A stretch of DNA of 42,935 nucleotides from Chloroflexota bacterium (GTDB lineage: Bacteria; Chloroflexota; Dehalococcoidia; UBA2979), in assembly GCA_947479915.1 (NCBI GenBank), contig CANKAU010000018.1:1-42935 (forward strand), given 5' to 3'. The notes below the pieces were generated by a model that worked only from the letters and a program-made list of their open reading frames with translations, did not search any database and was not told the origin of the DNA. How positions within the stretch are numbered: position 1 is the first letter of the stretch; each line of letters opens with the position of its first letter. Below are positions 15,945 to 24,733 of the stretch, one piece after another. The translations under genes were made by a program, and so were the position numbers.

Positions 15945-17831
15945 ATGTTCGTCATCGGCACCGCCGGCCACGTTGACCACGGCAAGTCCGCGCTGATCCA
16001 CGCCCTCACGGGCACCAACCCCGACCGTCTCCGCGAGGAGCAGGAGCGCGGGATGACGATCGAGCTGGGCTTCGCGTGGATGACGCTGCCCTCCGGCCGC
16101 GAGGTCTCGATCGTCGACGTGCCGGGGCACGTGCGCTTCGTGCGGCACATGCTCGCCGGCATCAGCGCGGTCGACCTTGCGCTGCTGGTGATCGCGGCGG
16201 ACGAGGGCATCATGCCGCAGACGCGCGAGCACCTGGAGATCCTTGACCTGCTCGAGGTGCGCAACGCCGTCGTGGTGCTGACCAAGTGCGACCTCGTGGA
16301 CGACGACTGGGCCGATCTCGTCGAAGAGGAAGTGCGCACGTTCCTCAGCGACACGCGGCTCGCCGACGCTCCGTTCGTCCGCGTGTCCAGCGTCACCGGC
16401 GCAGGCCTCGACGACCTGCGCGCCGCGATCGACAACGCGCTCGACAGCACCACCGAGCCGCGCGACATCGGTCGCCCGCGCCTCGGCATCGATCGCGTGT
16501 TCACCATGACCGGGTTCGGCACCGTGGTCACCGGCACGCTCCTCGACGGCCGCCTGCGCGTCGGCGACACCGTCGAGGTCGCCCCGGGCGGCCCGACGGC
16601 GCGCATCCGCGGCCTGCAGACGCACCGCCACGATGTCAACGAAGCGCTGCCCGGCACCCGCACGGCTGCGAACCTCGCGGGTGTCGCCGTCGAAGACCTC
16701 GCACGCGGGCAGGTGCTCGCGCCGGTCGGACGCATCACGCCGGTGAAGGCGTTCGACGCCCTGCTGCACGTCCTCCCGGACCGCGCGATCCGCCACAACC
16801 TGCGCGTCGCCGTGCACGTCGGCTCCGCAGAGGTGCAAGGGCGCGTGCGCGTCCTCGGCAGCCGCACGGTGCCCATCGACGGCGCGGACGCAGGCGACGA
16901 GGTTCCCGGCGGCGCGGACGGCTGGGCGCAGGTGATCCTCAACGAGCCGATCGCGGCCGTGCCCGGCGACCTGTTCGTGCTGCGGCTGTCGGACGAAACC
17001 GTGGGTGGCGGACGCATCGTGGAGGTCAACCCGCCGCGTCACCGCCGCCACAGCGCGGCGACCGTCGAGCGGCTCGAGGCACGCGCGGCGGGGACGCCCG
17101 AGAGTCGCATCCTGGCCGCCCTCGAACGCAGCGAGCCCGCGACCGCTGCCGCGCTGCGCGCCGGCGTCGAGGTGAGCGCAGACGACTTCGCCGCCGCGAT
17201 CGAGGCGCTGACCGCTGATGGGGCCGTGCACGCGTTCCCTGCCTCGACGGGCGAGCCGGTGCTGCTGACCGCAGGCGGACACGCCCGTCTCCTCGACGAC
17301 GTGTCACGCGCGCTCGCGGCGTTCCACGCGGCGCGGCCGCTGCGCTGGGCGATGCCGCGCGAGGAACTGCGCGGCGTGCTACGGCTGGCCCCGCGAGAGT
17401 TCGCGGCGATCCTCGGCGGGCTCGCGCCCGCGATCGAGGAGCGCGGCGACGGCTTCGCGGAGGCGGGGTGGACGCCCACCCCGAGCGGGGCGCAGCAGTC
17501 GGAGATCGACCGCATCGAGCGCGCGATCCGCGAGGGTGGCACGCAGCCGCCGCGCCAGAACATCGACCCGGAGACGATGGCGTACCTAGAAGGTGCGAGC
17601 CGCGTTGTGGATTGCGGCGACGGCACGGTGCTGTCGCGGGAGACTTACGCGGAGGTCCGCGATCGCGTGATCACGCTCCTACGCGACGGCCGCGAACTGA
17701 CGCTAGCTGAGGCACGCGACGCGCTGGACACCAACCGGCGAGCGGCGCAGGCGATCCTCGAGATGCTCGACCGCGATGGAGTGACGCGCCGTCACGGTGA
17801 CGCGCGCGTCCTCCACGAATCGCTGCGGTGA
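15945..17831 (+). CDS. selB: Selenocysteine-specific elongation factor SelB
   Basis: GTPase that delivers selenocysteinyl-tRNA to UGA codons marked by a SECIS hairpin. The 628-residue protein opens with the G1 loop [11 protein letters not shown] (residues 5-15). G2-region [13 protein letters not shown]3 DVPGH and G4 TKCD follow. Domains 2 and 3 lie at about 175-350. The C-terminal half (about 370-628) contains winged-helix repeats that in SelB bind SECIS RNA; it rules out EF-Tu. Length matches full SelB. No selA, selD, tRNA-Sec or in-frame-UGA selenoprotein was seen in this window. The start ATG appears leaderless. It ends 14 bases from secF, which converges on it. Confidence 0.93.
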   Translation: MFVIGTAGHVDHGKSALIHALTGTNPDRLREEQERGMTIELGFAWMTLPSGREVSIVDVPGHVRFVRHMLAGISAVDLALLVIAADEGIMPQTREHLEILDLLEVRNAVVVLTKCDLVDDDWADLVEEEVRTFLSDTRLADAPFVRVSSVTGAGLDDLRAAIDNALDSTTEPRDIGRPRLGIDRVFTMTGFGTVVTGTLLDGRLRVGDTVEVAPGGPTARIRGLQTHRHDVNEALPGTRTAANLAGVAVEDLARGQVLAPVGRITPVKAFDALLHVLPDRAIRHNLRVAVHVGSAEVQGRVRVLGSRTVPIDGADAGDEVPGGADGWAQVILNEPIAAVPGDLFVLRLSDETVGGGRIVEVNPPRHRRHSAATVERLEARAAGTPESRILAALERSEPATAAALRAGVEVSADDFAAAIEALTADGAVHAFPASTGEPVLLTAGGHARLLDDVSRALAAFHAARPLRWAMPREELRGVLRLAPREFAAILGGLAPAIEERGDGFAEAGWTPTPSGAQQSEIDRIERAIREGGTQPPRQNIDPETMAYLEGASRVVDCGDGTVLSRETYAEVRDRVITLLRDGRELTLAEARDALDTNRRAAQAILEMLDRDGVTRRHGDARVLHESLR

Positions 17832-17838
17832 GCGACGA

Positions 17839-17858
17839 CCGAGGCTAGCTCGCCTCGG
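17839..17858. terminator. Shared convergent terminator between selB and secF
   Basis: CCGAGGC (17839-17845) and GCCTCGG (17852-17858) form a perfect 7-bp stem with a 6-base loop. It lies in the 13-base gap and over the secF stop codon, so it can act on both converging transcripts. No pronounced U-run on either side. Confidence 0.5.
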
Positions 17859-19107
17859 CGGTCTTGGCGCTTCGACGCCAGAAGAACAGGCGGTCGAACG
17901 CGCCGTCCTCCCACGACACCAGCAGCTGCGCTGCGATACCGATGCTGGAGTACGTGCCGGCGATGATGCCGAGCAGGATGACCAGCAGGAACGATTGGAT
18001 CGTCGAACCACCCAGCGCGAGCATCGCCGCGACGGTGATGAGCACCGTGATCGAGGTGTTCAGCGAGCGAGCGATCGTCTGCATGATCGCCGCGTTCACG
18101 TTGTTGTGCAGGCTCGCGCTCGGCGCCTGCCGGATGTTCTCGCGGATGCGGTCGAAGATGACGATCGTGTCGTGCACCGAGAAGCCGATGACGGTGAGCA
18201 GTCCCGTCACGAACATCAGGTTCACCTCGGTACCGAACACCTTGCCGAAGAGCGAGAAGAACCCCAGCGTCACGACCACGTCGTGCAGCATCGCGACCAC
18301 GGCGCACGTGCCGTAGCGCCACGGGCGCGGCACGGACGAGAACGCAAAGGCGATGTAGGCCAGGATGAACACCGTGGCGACGCTCAGTGCGATCGCAGCG
18401 TTGCGGACCGCGGCGCGCGACACCGTGGGCGAGACGGTGGCGAACTCGAGGACATCGAAGTCGCCGAACTTCTCGCGCAGCGCGTTCTCGATGATGGTCC
18501 GCTCGCCTCGATCCTGAGCGGCAGCAGAGCCGGCCGCGGGGGCGAAGTTCTGCGTGTCGGCGGCCATGAGCCACCCGGAGATCACGCCGGACGCCACGCG
18601 GTAGCGGTCACCGTCGGCGCACTTCTTGGTTTCGAGGACGTCCACCGAGGCGCCTGCGGCCACCTCGCCGGCAGTCGCCCCGAACTCGCACCCGTCACTC
18701 TTCAAGGGCGCGCGGAGCGTCACCTTGCCCGTGGCGTCCTTCTTGCCGACGACCAGGGTACCGATGAACTTCGCGGGTGTCGGACCAACCGGCCGCGTCT
18801 CGTCCGGCGCAGCCTCGGGGCTGGTGAACGACCCGGGCGGGACGTGGAGCTCACGCGTCCGCACGAGGTACTCGACGGCGGAGATCCCCTGGATGCGGGC
18901 CTCTTCGTGGCCCAGCGCCGCGTAGGCGCCGCGGAGATCCGCCTCAGACACCGCCTTCTTGAAGCGGATCTGAGTCGTCGTGCCGGCGGTGAACTCGATG
19001 CCCGGGCGGAGTGCCGGGGGGATCGCGAGCAGCACCAGCGAGAGCGCGAACAGCGCGCCGCTGAAGAGGTAGAGAATCCGACGGTTGGCTACGAGATCGA
19101 ACTTCAC
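17845..19107 (-). CDS. secF: Protein translocase subunit SecF with an inserted periplasmic SH3-like segment
   Basis: Partner of SecD; together they use proton motive force to pull exported proteins through SecYEG. The 420-residue protein is about 100 residues longer than usual SecF. The first membrane helix (residues 11-30) is followed by GIEFTAGTTTQIRF. Five C-terminal helices (about 238-400) contain the signature VIGFSVHDTIVIFDRIREN. Between them, residues about 85-200 form an insertion. Residues about 128-187 (TLRAPL, GASVDVLE, DGDRYRV, SGWLMAADTQ) follow the strand pattern of bacterial SH3 domains and contain two cysteines (140, 163). The ATG overlaps the secD stop by 4 bases. SecF identity is firm; the insert fold is inferred. 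Confidence 0.93.
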   Translation of the reverse strand: MKFDLVANRRILYLFSGALFALSLVLLAIPPALRPGIEFTAGTTTQIRFKKAVSEADLRGAYAALGHEEARIQGISAVEYLVRTRELHVPPGSFTSPEAAPDETRPVGPTPAKFIGTLVVGKKDATGKVTLRAPLKSDGCEFGATAGEVAAGASVDVLETKKCADGDRYRVASGVISGWLMAADTQNFAPAAGSAAAQDRGERTIIENALREKFGDFDVLEFATVSPTVSRAAVRNAAIALSVATVFILAYIAFAFSSVPRPWRYGTCAVVAMLHDVVVTLGFFSLFGKVFGTEVNLMFVTGLLTVIGFSVHDTIVIFDRIRENIRQAPSASLHNNVNAAIMQTIARSLNTSITVLITVAAMLALGGSTIQSFLLVILLGIIAGTYSSIGIAAQLLVSWEDGAFDRLFFWRRSAKTAEAS

Positions 19108-20549
19108 GCCTGCGCCCCTTCACGAGCCTTCGCATCGGAAGACGCGGTCATTTCGTCCTCGGGCACGAACCAGTCACGGTGCCGCGAGACACGCGAGCCG
19201 ATGAACGCGCGCAAGAGCACACGCGTCACCGTGATCGCCGAGAACATCGACACGAGGACACCGACGGCGAGCGTCAGCGCGAAGCCCTGCACCAGTGGTG
19301 CATCGAATGTGCCGATGAACGGGATCTGCACGCCACCGCCCAGGATGTACAGGATGATGCACGTGATCAGCGTGGAGGCGTTCGAGTCGCGAATCGACGG
19401 CCACGCGCGCTCGAAGCCCGCCTGGATCGCGGCGATGTACGAGCGTCCCGCGCGCAACTCTTCCTTCATGCGTTCGAAGATCAGCACGTTGGCGTCCACC
19501 GCCATGCCGATCGACAGCACGAACGCGCCGATGCCGGCGAGCGTGAGCGTGACCGGCACGAGTTTGAACACGGCCAGCGAAAGCAGGGTGTAGACCAACA
19601 GCGCGACCGAGGCGATCAGGCCGGGGAAGCGGTAGTAGAGCACCATGAACAGCATGACGAGCAGCAGACCGATCTCACCCGCGAGGATCGAGCGCTGCAC
19701 CGAGCTGGAGCCCAGCGTCGGAGCGACGTTCTGCTCCTGCAGCACGGACAGCTGCAGCGGCAGCGCACCGGCGTTCAGCTGAATGACCAGCTCCTGCGCG
19801 CGGTCCAGCGTGAGCCCGGAGATCTGACCGATGTTCGAGATGACGCCCTGCACCACCGGCGCGGACAGCTCCTCGTTGTCGAGGTAGATCGCCACGCGCT
19901 GGCCCAGCAGACGCGTCGTGAGCTGGCGGAACACCTCACCGCCGTCGCTCTGGAACTCGAACCCGACGAGCGGAAGGCCCGCCTGGTCGAAGCCGACGTA
20001 GGAGTTGGACTTCAGGTAGCGGCCGGTGAGCGCGGTGCGCTTCCCTTCCACGTCGCCGTAGGCCTGCATCCACTTGCCGCCCGCGTCGCACTTGCCGTTC
20101 GCGTCCGCGTCGGCGGGCGTCGGAGCCGGCTCGCAGAAGCGCAGCTGCGCCGTGCGGCCGAGAAGCGAGCGCGCACGCTCGGGCGTGAGGCCCGGCAGCT
20201 GCACCGAGATGTTGGCGTCACCCTGCTTGGTGATCTCCGCCTCGGACAGGCCGGAAGCGTCCACGCGGCGACGCAGGACGCGGATCGTGCCGTCCAACGC
20301 GTCGGCCACGTCCCCCTCGAAGTTCTCGGGGACGTTCGCGCGGAGCAGGAGGCGGGTGCCGCCCTGCAGGTCGAGGCCGAGACGCATCTCCTTGCGCTCG
20401 AAGCTCCTGATCGTCAGGCCCTTGCCCTTCGGGAGGCGGTCGCCACCCGGGAAGACACGGCCCGGCTCCGCCGGCCACACCACGTAGAGCGCAGCCAGCG
20501 CCAGCAACAAGATCCCCAGCAGGGGCAGGAGTCGAGCGCGCTTACTCAT
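19104..20549 (-). CDS. secD: Protein translocase subunit SecD
   Basis: Large membrane subunit of the SecDF motor. The 481-residue protein has a first membrane helix at residues 8-25 and the conserved GLDLQGGTRLLL (about 58-69). A periplasmic P1 domain follows (about 70-275), then five membrane helices, with GMAVDANVLIFERMKEE (about 348-364) carrying the proton-pathway aspartate. P1 contains a short, non-canonical stretch with C139, C154 and an acidic DADANGKCD loop that resembles a metal-binding loop. The ATG at 20549 overlaps the stop of the acidic protein upstream by 4 bases, and its own stop overlaps secF, so all three are translationally coupled. Confidence 0.96.
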   Translation of the reverse strand: MSKRARLLPLLGILLLALAALYVVWPAEPGRVFPGGDRLPKGKGLTIRSFERKEMRLGLDLQGGTRLLLRANVPENFEGDVADALDGTIRVLRRRVDASGLSEAEITKQGDANISVQLPGLTPERARSLLGRTAQLRFCEPAPTPADADANGKCDAGGKWMQAYGDVEGKRTALTGRYLKSNSYVGFDQAGLPLVGFEFQSDGGEVFRQLTTRLLGQRVAIYLDNEELSAPVVQGVISNIGQISGLTLDRAQELVIQLNAGALPLQLSVLQEQNVAPTLGSSSVQRSILAGEIGLLLVMLFMVLYYRFPGLIASVALLVYTLLSLAVFKLVPVTLTLAGIGAFVLSIGMAVDANVLIFERMKEELRAGRSYIAAIQAGFERAWPSIRDSNASTLITCIILYILGGGVQIPFIGTFDAPLVQGFALTLAVGVLVSMFSAITVTRVLLRAFIGSRVSRHRDWFVPEDEMTASSDAKAREGAQA

Positions 20550-20869
20550 GAACGCGCCACAGCCGGCGACAGCGCGGGCGTCACGAGGTTTGCCGGAGTT
20601 TCGTCGTCATCATCGTCGTCGTCCCAGTCATCGTCGTCATCGTCCTCGTCCCAGTCGTCATCGTCGTCCAGGTCTTCGTCGTCCCAGTCCTCATCGTCCA
20701 GGTCTTCGTCGTCCCAGTCCTCGTCATCATCGTCGTCGTCGTCATCCTCGTCGGATGCGGGCTCCTCGTCGGAGAGACGGTGACGGCCGATGGCGGTGAG
20801 CACGGTGGTCGTGCTCCATGGGAAATCGGCGGGGGCTTCGGCGGTGATCTCGGAGAGCAGGATGTCCAT
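20546..20869 (-). CDS. Hypothetical extremely acidic Asp/Glu/Trp-repeat protein coupled to secD
   Basis: I do not recognise a family. The 107-residue protein starts with an ordinary stretch (MDILLSEITAEAPADFPW). It then has about 50 residues that are almost all Asp and Glu, broken by regularly placed Trp and Leu in EDWDDEDLDD-type units, and ends in ETPANLVTPALSPAVARS. ATG 20869 is chosen because GAGG lies eight bases before it; a GTG at 20932 would add 21 residues but has a poor ribosome-binding site. The stop overlaps secD's start codon (ATGA), and yajC lies just upstream, so it sits inside the yajC-secD-secF operon. No signal peptide or membrane helix is visible. The role is unknown. Confidence 0.7.
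   Translation of the reverse strand: MDILLSEITAEAPADFPWSTTTVLTAIGRHRLSDEEPASDEDDDDDDDDEDWDDEDLDDEDWDDEDLDDDDDWDEDDDDDDWDDDDDDDETPANLVTPALSPAVARS
20664..20722. repeat. 30-bp tandem repeat encoding the acidic Trp/Leu units
   Basis: Two copies of a 29-base identical block (20664-20692 and 20694-20722) recur with a 30-base period. Each encodes ten residues of the EDWDDEDLDD type. More degenerate GTC/ATC-rich copies flank them. Such repeats can expand or contract by slippage, so repeat number may vary between strains. Confidence 0.7.
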
Positions 20870-20944
20870 CGGTCGGTCCTCGAAGAAGTCGGTGTGGATT
20901 ACGGCTGGTTGAAGGTCAGAAGTCGCGAGCACATCGTCTCGAAT

Positions 20945-21244
20945 CTAGCGCGGGAACGTCTCGGTGTCGTCAGGGTGCGACCGATGGACGATGCTGGCAA
21001 TCGCATTCGTGGTTCCACGGACCTTCAATCCGGGCCCCAGCTCGAACACGATCTCCATCGGCCCTCGCTCGAACGTGTTGATGTCCGTCACGACGGCGTA
21101 GAAGCCTCCCGCGGTGAGCACCTCGTCTCCGACGCGCAGGCTGGAGATGTCCCGGCGCTGCTGCTTCTGCTGGTTGATCACGGGTCGCAGCAGGATGAAG
21201 TAGAACGCGGCCATGACGGCCACGAGGATGAGAATCTCCTGCAA
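20945..21244 (-). CDS. yajC: Preprotein translocase subunit YajC
   Basis: Small single-span accessory protein of the SecDF complex. The 99-residue protein has a hydrophobic N-terminal helix (residues 3-20), then FILLRPVINQQKQQRR at the membrane boundary. The conserved LRVGDEVLTAGGFYAVVTDI follows at about residues 33-52. The start is TTG at 21244, directly after the def stop codon. GAGGACGAG just upstream acts as ribosome-binding site, and the residues after it align with YajC N-termini. It is the first gene of the yajC-acidic protein-secD-secF run and is tightly linked to def. Confidence 0.93.
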   Translation of the reverse strand: MQEILILVAVMAAFYFILLRPVINQQKQQRRDISSLRVGDEVLTAGGFYAVVTDINTFERGPMEIVFELGPGLKVRGTTNAIASIVHRSHPDDTETFPR

Positions 21245-21748
21245 TTACTCGTCCTCGGCCCGCGCCCGCGCGATCGCAGGCTCAAGCTTCACCAGGTCCG
21301 TCTTCGCGTCCAGGCGATCTACGTAGAGGATGCCGTTCACGTGATCGGTCTCGTGCTCCAGCGCCTGTGCGAGCAGGTCGCCCTCCGACTTCACGCGGAA
21401 CTCGCGGCCGTCCTCGTTCAGCGCCTTCACCGTCACCGCAACGGAGCGCGTGAGGGCGCCACGGTAGCCGGGGACGGACAGGCAGCCCTCGTCCAGCCGG
21501 CGCTCGCCCTCGCGCTTGATAACGACCGGGTTGATCAGCGCGAACGGCTCCTCGTCGGGCAGCCCGATGACCACGACACGCAGGCCGACGCCGATCTGCG
21601 GCGCGGCGATGCCAACACCCTGCGCCTGGTACATGGACTCCGTCATGTCCGCGATCAGGCGCCGGATCGAGTCATCGACCCGCGACACTTTCTTCGCCGG
21701 GCGCCGCAGAACGGGGTCGCCGAGGTACCGAATGGGACGGATCGTCAT
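21245..21748 (-). CDS. def: Peptide deformylase
   Basis: Removes the formyl group from the N-terminal methionine of new proteins using a bound metal ion. The 167-residue protein shows all three family motifs: GVGIAAPQIG (about 44-53), EGCLSVPG (about 87-94; the Cys binds the metal) and HETDHVNG (about 131-138; both His bind the metal, the Glu is catalytic). The residue before HETDH is Glu rather than the usual Gln, a minor variant. The ATG at 21748 is 117 bases after priA, with a TACAAT -10 in between. yajC follows with no gap. The common partner fmt is not adjacent. Confidence 0.95.
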   Translation of the reverse strand: MTIRPIRYLGDPVLRRPAKKVSRVDDSIRRLIADMTESMYQAQGVGIAAPQIGVGLRVVVIGLPDEEPFALINPVVIKREGERRLDEGCLSVPGYRGALTRSVAVTVKALNEDGREFRVKSEGDLLAQALEHETDHVNGILYVDRLDAKTDLVKLEPAIARARAEDE

Positions 21749-21811
21749 GAGCCCACTCTTCCGCCGGATTCGCAGTCGGCGCCCACCGAGGACGCCAGAT
21801 CACGTCCGCCG

Positions 21812-21817
21812 ATTGTA
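21812..21817 (-). promoter_or_regulatory. Putative -10 box upstream of def
   Basis: TACAAT on the minus strand stands in the 117-base gap between priA and def. A run of seven G residues lies upstream. TTGC occurs further upstream but too close for a standard -35 spacing. It could drive def-yajC-secDF. Confidence 0.45.
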
Positions 21818-21865
21818 CCGTCCACCCCCCCGCAACGTCCCGAGGTGCCCCTGCGTTGCCGGGTC

Positions 21866-24571
21866 CTAGCTGACGACCAGCGGATCCACATCAATCGCCC
21901 AGCCCAGGGGAAGATCGACCTCGCGCAGCAGTGCGGTGGGGTCATCACCGCGCACGATGATCGCCCAGCGGTGACGGCCGCGGATGCGCGCGACCTGGGG
22001 CGGCGTCGGGCCGAGCACGTCCACACCGGGGCGCCCGGTCGCCAGCGTGCGCAGCTCCGTGGCGAGGCGTTGCGCCTCGTCGCCCGCGTACTGGCGGCTC
22101 TCGTGGCTGAACAGCAGCCGGACCAGCCGACGAAACGGCGGGTATCCCAGCGCGGCGCGGCGCGCCAACTCGTCCTCGTAGAACCGATCGATGTCGCCGA
22201 CGGCCGCCGCGAGGATCGCCGGCTCCTCGGGTTGCAGCGTCTGGATCACCACGCGCCCGGGCCGCTCCGCGCGCCCCGCGCGACCGGCTACCTGCACCAG
22301 CAACTGGAAGGTGCGCTCACCCGCGCGGAAGTCCGCGTCGTGCAGCGAGTAGTCGGCCAGCACCACACCGACGAAGGTGACCAGCGGCAGATCGAGGCCC
22401 TTCGCGACCATCTGCGTGCCCACCAGCACGTCCGCCTCGTGCCGCTGGAACTGCTGCAGGATCGCGCCGTGCTGCTCCACGTTGCGTGCGGTGTCACGGT
22501 CCCAGCGCACCACGCGCGCTGTCGGGTAATGGCGGCGCACCTCCGTCTCCACGCGCTGCGTCCCCGCGCGCACCGGGCGGAGCGGCTGTCCGCACGCGGC
22601 CTCGAGGCACCGCGCGGGCGCCTTCCTCGACTTGCCGCACTGATGGCAGATCAGCCGCGCGCCGTCATGCACGGCCATCGAGACATCACACGAGGAGCAC
22701 GTGGGCGAGTGCCCGCGCGAGCACAGCAGGTAGCCGGCGAGCCCTCGCCGGTTCAGGAACAGGATCGCCTGTTCGTCGCGGTCGAGCGCTTCGCCGAGCC
22801 CCTCGATCAGTCGAGGCGAGAACAGCTCGTGCGAGCCGCGCATGTCGACGATCTGGATCTCCGGCATCTCGTTCGAGGGGAACTGCTGCAGCGATCCGTC
22901 GGGTTGGATCGCAGCGCGAATACGTCGAGGCAAATCGACACGCCGGATCTCACCATTCGCGGCGGCGAACCAGCGCTCCGCATCCGGTGTCGCCGTGCCG
23001 TACACGAGCGCCGCCCCGGTGAGCCTCGCGAGTTCGGCGGCCACCGTGCGCGCGTCGTAGCGGGGCTGAGGATCGTGCTGCTTGTACGTCCACTCGTGAG
23101 CCTCGTCGATGACGATGAGCCCGAGATCCGGCTGCGGCGCGAAGATCGCGCTGCGTGAACCGATGACCACGTCGTACTCACCCCGCGCAATGCGGTGCCA
23201 TTCGTCGTAGGCCTCGCCGAGGCTCAAGCCCGAGTGCAGCACCCCCACTCGCCCCGGGAAGTGCTCGGCGAATCGACGCACCGTCTGGGGCGTCAGCGCG
23301 ATCTCGGGAACCAGGACGATGCCCCGACGCCCCGCCGCCACCGCGTGCCTCAGGGCGTCGAGGTACACCTCCGTCTTGCCGCTGCCGGTGACGCCGTGGA
23401 GCAGCAGCCCCTGCCCGTCTGCCGCGTCGATCGCCTCCTTGATCGCCGCGGCGGCCTCGCGCTGCTCCGCGATCAGCTCGACCGGCGGGCGGAGCACCAG
23501 GTCGACCATGTGCCGCAGCGGATCGCGGCGGTCGAGCACTTCGTGCATCGTCGCGAGGCGCGACAGGACAAGCCCGGCGAGCGCAGCGCGGACGTCGCCC
23601 GGCACCTCCGCCGGCAGCCCGCGCACGGGCAGTTCGGGCGCCTCGCCCCGATCGGCGGCGTCAGCGAGCCGTTCGAGGATCGCCGCTGCGGCCTGCTCGG
23701 CCTGTCCACGCGATAGCTGGCGGATCAGCCGCGCCACGGAGGTCTCGTCGAGCAGCAGCCGCACCTCGTCCTGCCGGTCGCCGGCGCGCTCCAGCACGCC
23801 ATCCGCGATCAGCGTCTCGACAGCCGGCGCGCCACGCGCCTCCTTCGCTGTCGCCATGAACGAGGCGCGCCCGCCCTGCGCGGCCACGAAGCGCAACGCG
23901 CGTACGCGGCGGGAGGCTCGCCGCCCCTCGATCGCATCCGCGAAGTCACGCGCCTGCTTCGGCGCCACCGCGAGACGCACCACCTCGACGACCCGCGGGC
24001 GCGCACGGGCCGGGGCGAGCGTGTAGTGGCGATCCGCCAGTCCGCGACGGAACAGCACCGCGAGCGCTGCGTCGAAGCCGCGCACCGTGACCTTCGGCGC
24101 GAGGTCGGCCTTCAGGTCCTCGGTGTCCACCGGTGCGTCGGTCAGGGCGTCGTAGATCGTCTGCTGGCGCTCCGAGAGCGCGGACGGAGCGCCGGCGCCT
24201 CGCGACACCGCGGTGCGAGGGCGCTCACCGGCACCGGGCGGCAGGAACAGAGCATGCGCCTCCCACGGCGGCGACAGGTAGTAGTCGCGTAGCCACGCGG
24301 CGAGCGGCAACCGATCCGCGGGGATGCACGGCGCGGCGTCGATCGGCGGCTCGAGGGGGCGCACCTCGTCCTTGTCGTAGCCGGGGGTGTCCATCGTCTC
24401 CACGATGACGCCCTGCAGCGTGCGCACGCCCCACGGCACGTGCACCACCTCGCCCGGGACGACGGAGCGCCCCGCGGGCACGGAGTACGAAAACGTGAGG
24501 TTCGTCGGACGCCCGGAGTTGACCGCCACCTTCACGTAGCGCGCGCGCGTCGAGGCCGGCGTGGAGGTCAT
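21866..24571 (-). CDS. priA: Primosomal protein N' (replication restart helicase PriA)
   Basis: Superfamily 2 helicase that reloads the replisome at stalled forks. The roughly 900-residue protein starts with the PriA DNA-binding domain (VAVNSGRPTNLTFSYSVP, then GEVVHVPWGVRTLQGVIV). Then come Walker A HGVTGSGKTEVY, DEAH box VIDEAHEWTYK, a cysteine-rich zinc module (C residues in LLCSRGHSPTCSSCD, ICHQCG and RCLEAACG), GTQMVAKGLD and QVAGRAGR. The motif usually written SATPS reads YGTATPD here. The ATG at 24571 is six bases after TATCAT with no Shine-Dalgarno. The frame extends upstream to 24670, but that part overlaps the rplS terminator. rplS precedes it and def follows. Confidence 0.95.
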   Translation of the reverse strand: MTSTPASTRARYVKVAVNSGRPTNLTFSYSVPAGRSVVPGEVVHVPWGVRTLQGVIVETMDTPGYDKDEVRPLEPPIDAAPCIPADRLPLAAWLRDYYLSPPWEAHALFLPPGAGERPRTAVSRGAGAPSALSERQQTIYDALTDAPVDTEDLKADLAPKVTVRGFDAALAVLFRRGLADRHYTLAPARARPRVVEVVRLAVAPKQARDFADAIEGRRASRRVRALRFVAAQGGRASFMATAKEARGAPAVETLIADGVLERAGDRQDEVRLLLDETSVARLIRQLSRGQAEQAAAAILERLADAADRGEAPELPVRGLPAEVPGDVRAALAGLVLSRLATMHEVLDRRDPLRHMVDLVLRPPVELIAEQREAAAAIKEAIDAADGQGLLLHGVTGSGKTEVYLDALRHAVAAGRRGIVLVPEIALTPQTVRRFAEHFPGRVGVLHSGLSLGEAYDEWHRIARGEYDVVIGSRSAIFAPQPDLGLIVIDEAHEWTYKQHDPQPRYDARTVAAELARLTGAALVYGTATPDAERWFAAANGEIRRVDLPRRIRAAIQPDGSLQQFPSNEMPEIQIVDMRGSHELFSPRLIEGLGEALDRDEQAILFLNRRGLAGYLLCSRGHSPTCSSCDVSMAVHDGARLICHQCGKSRKAPARCLEAACGQPLRPVRAGTQRVETEVRRHYPTARVVRWDRDTARNVEQHGAILQQFQRHEADVLVGTQMVAKGLDLPLVTFVGVVLADYSLHDADFRAGERTFQLLVQVAGRAGRAERPGRVVIQTLQPEEPAILAAAVGDIDRFYEDELARRAALGYPPFRRLVRLLFSHESRQYAGDEAQRLATELRTLATGRPGVDVLGPTPPQVARIRGRHRWAIIVRGDDPTALLREVDLPLGWAIDVDPLVVS

Positions 24572-24577
24572 GTCGTG

Positions 24578-24583
24578 ATGATA
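24578..24583 (-). promoter_or_regulatory. Putative leaderless -10 box of priA
   Basis: TATCAT on the minus strand is followed by exactly six bases and the ATG at 24571. No Shine-Dalgarno is present. The strong hairpin after rplS lies just upstream, consistent with an independent transcript for priA. Confidence 0.55.
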
Positions 24584-24672
24584 CGGACGCAGGGGAGGGG
24601 TGTGCGGTCGTGCGCGTCCCTGGGCGGTGGCGCTCCCCGTCGCGGGCCCGCGCCGCGCCCTGTCAGACACGA

Positions 24673-24707
24673 CGAGGCCGGGCGCCCTGTTCGGACGCCC
24701 GGCCTCG
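24673..24707 (-). terminator. Intrinsic terminator hairpin after rplS
   Basis: CGAGGCCGGGCG (24673-24684) and CGCCCGGCCTCG (24696-24707) form a perfect 12-bp stem with an 11-base loop, 26 bases after the rplS stop. The following bases on the minus strand are only moderately T-rich. It is the strongest hairpin in the window. Confidence 0.75.
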
Positions 24708-24733
24708 ATGAATGCTGACGAGCAGCGTGCGGG

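Noticed and set aside
20548-20799. Arg/Pro/His-rich and Ser-rich frames on the plus strand opposite the acidic protein
   Set aside because: Low-complexity by-products of the same GTC/ATC-rich repeat. The minus frame has a good ribosome-binding site and couples to secD.
24572-24670. Longer N-terminus for PriA from ATG 24670
   Set aside because: The residues are Arg/Pro-rich and unlike PriA, and the DNA lies against the rplS terminator.
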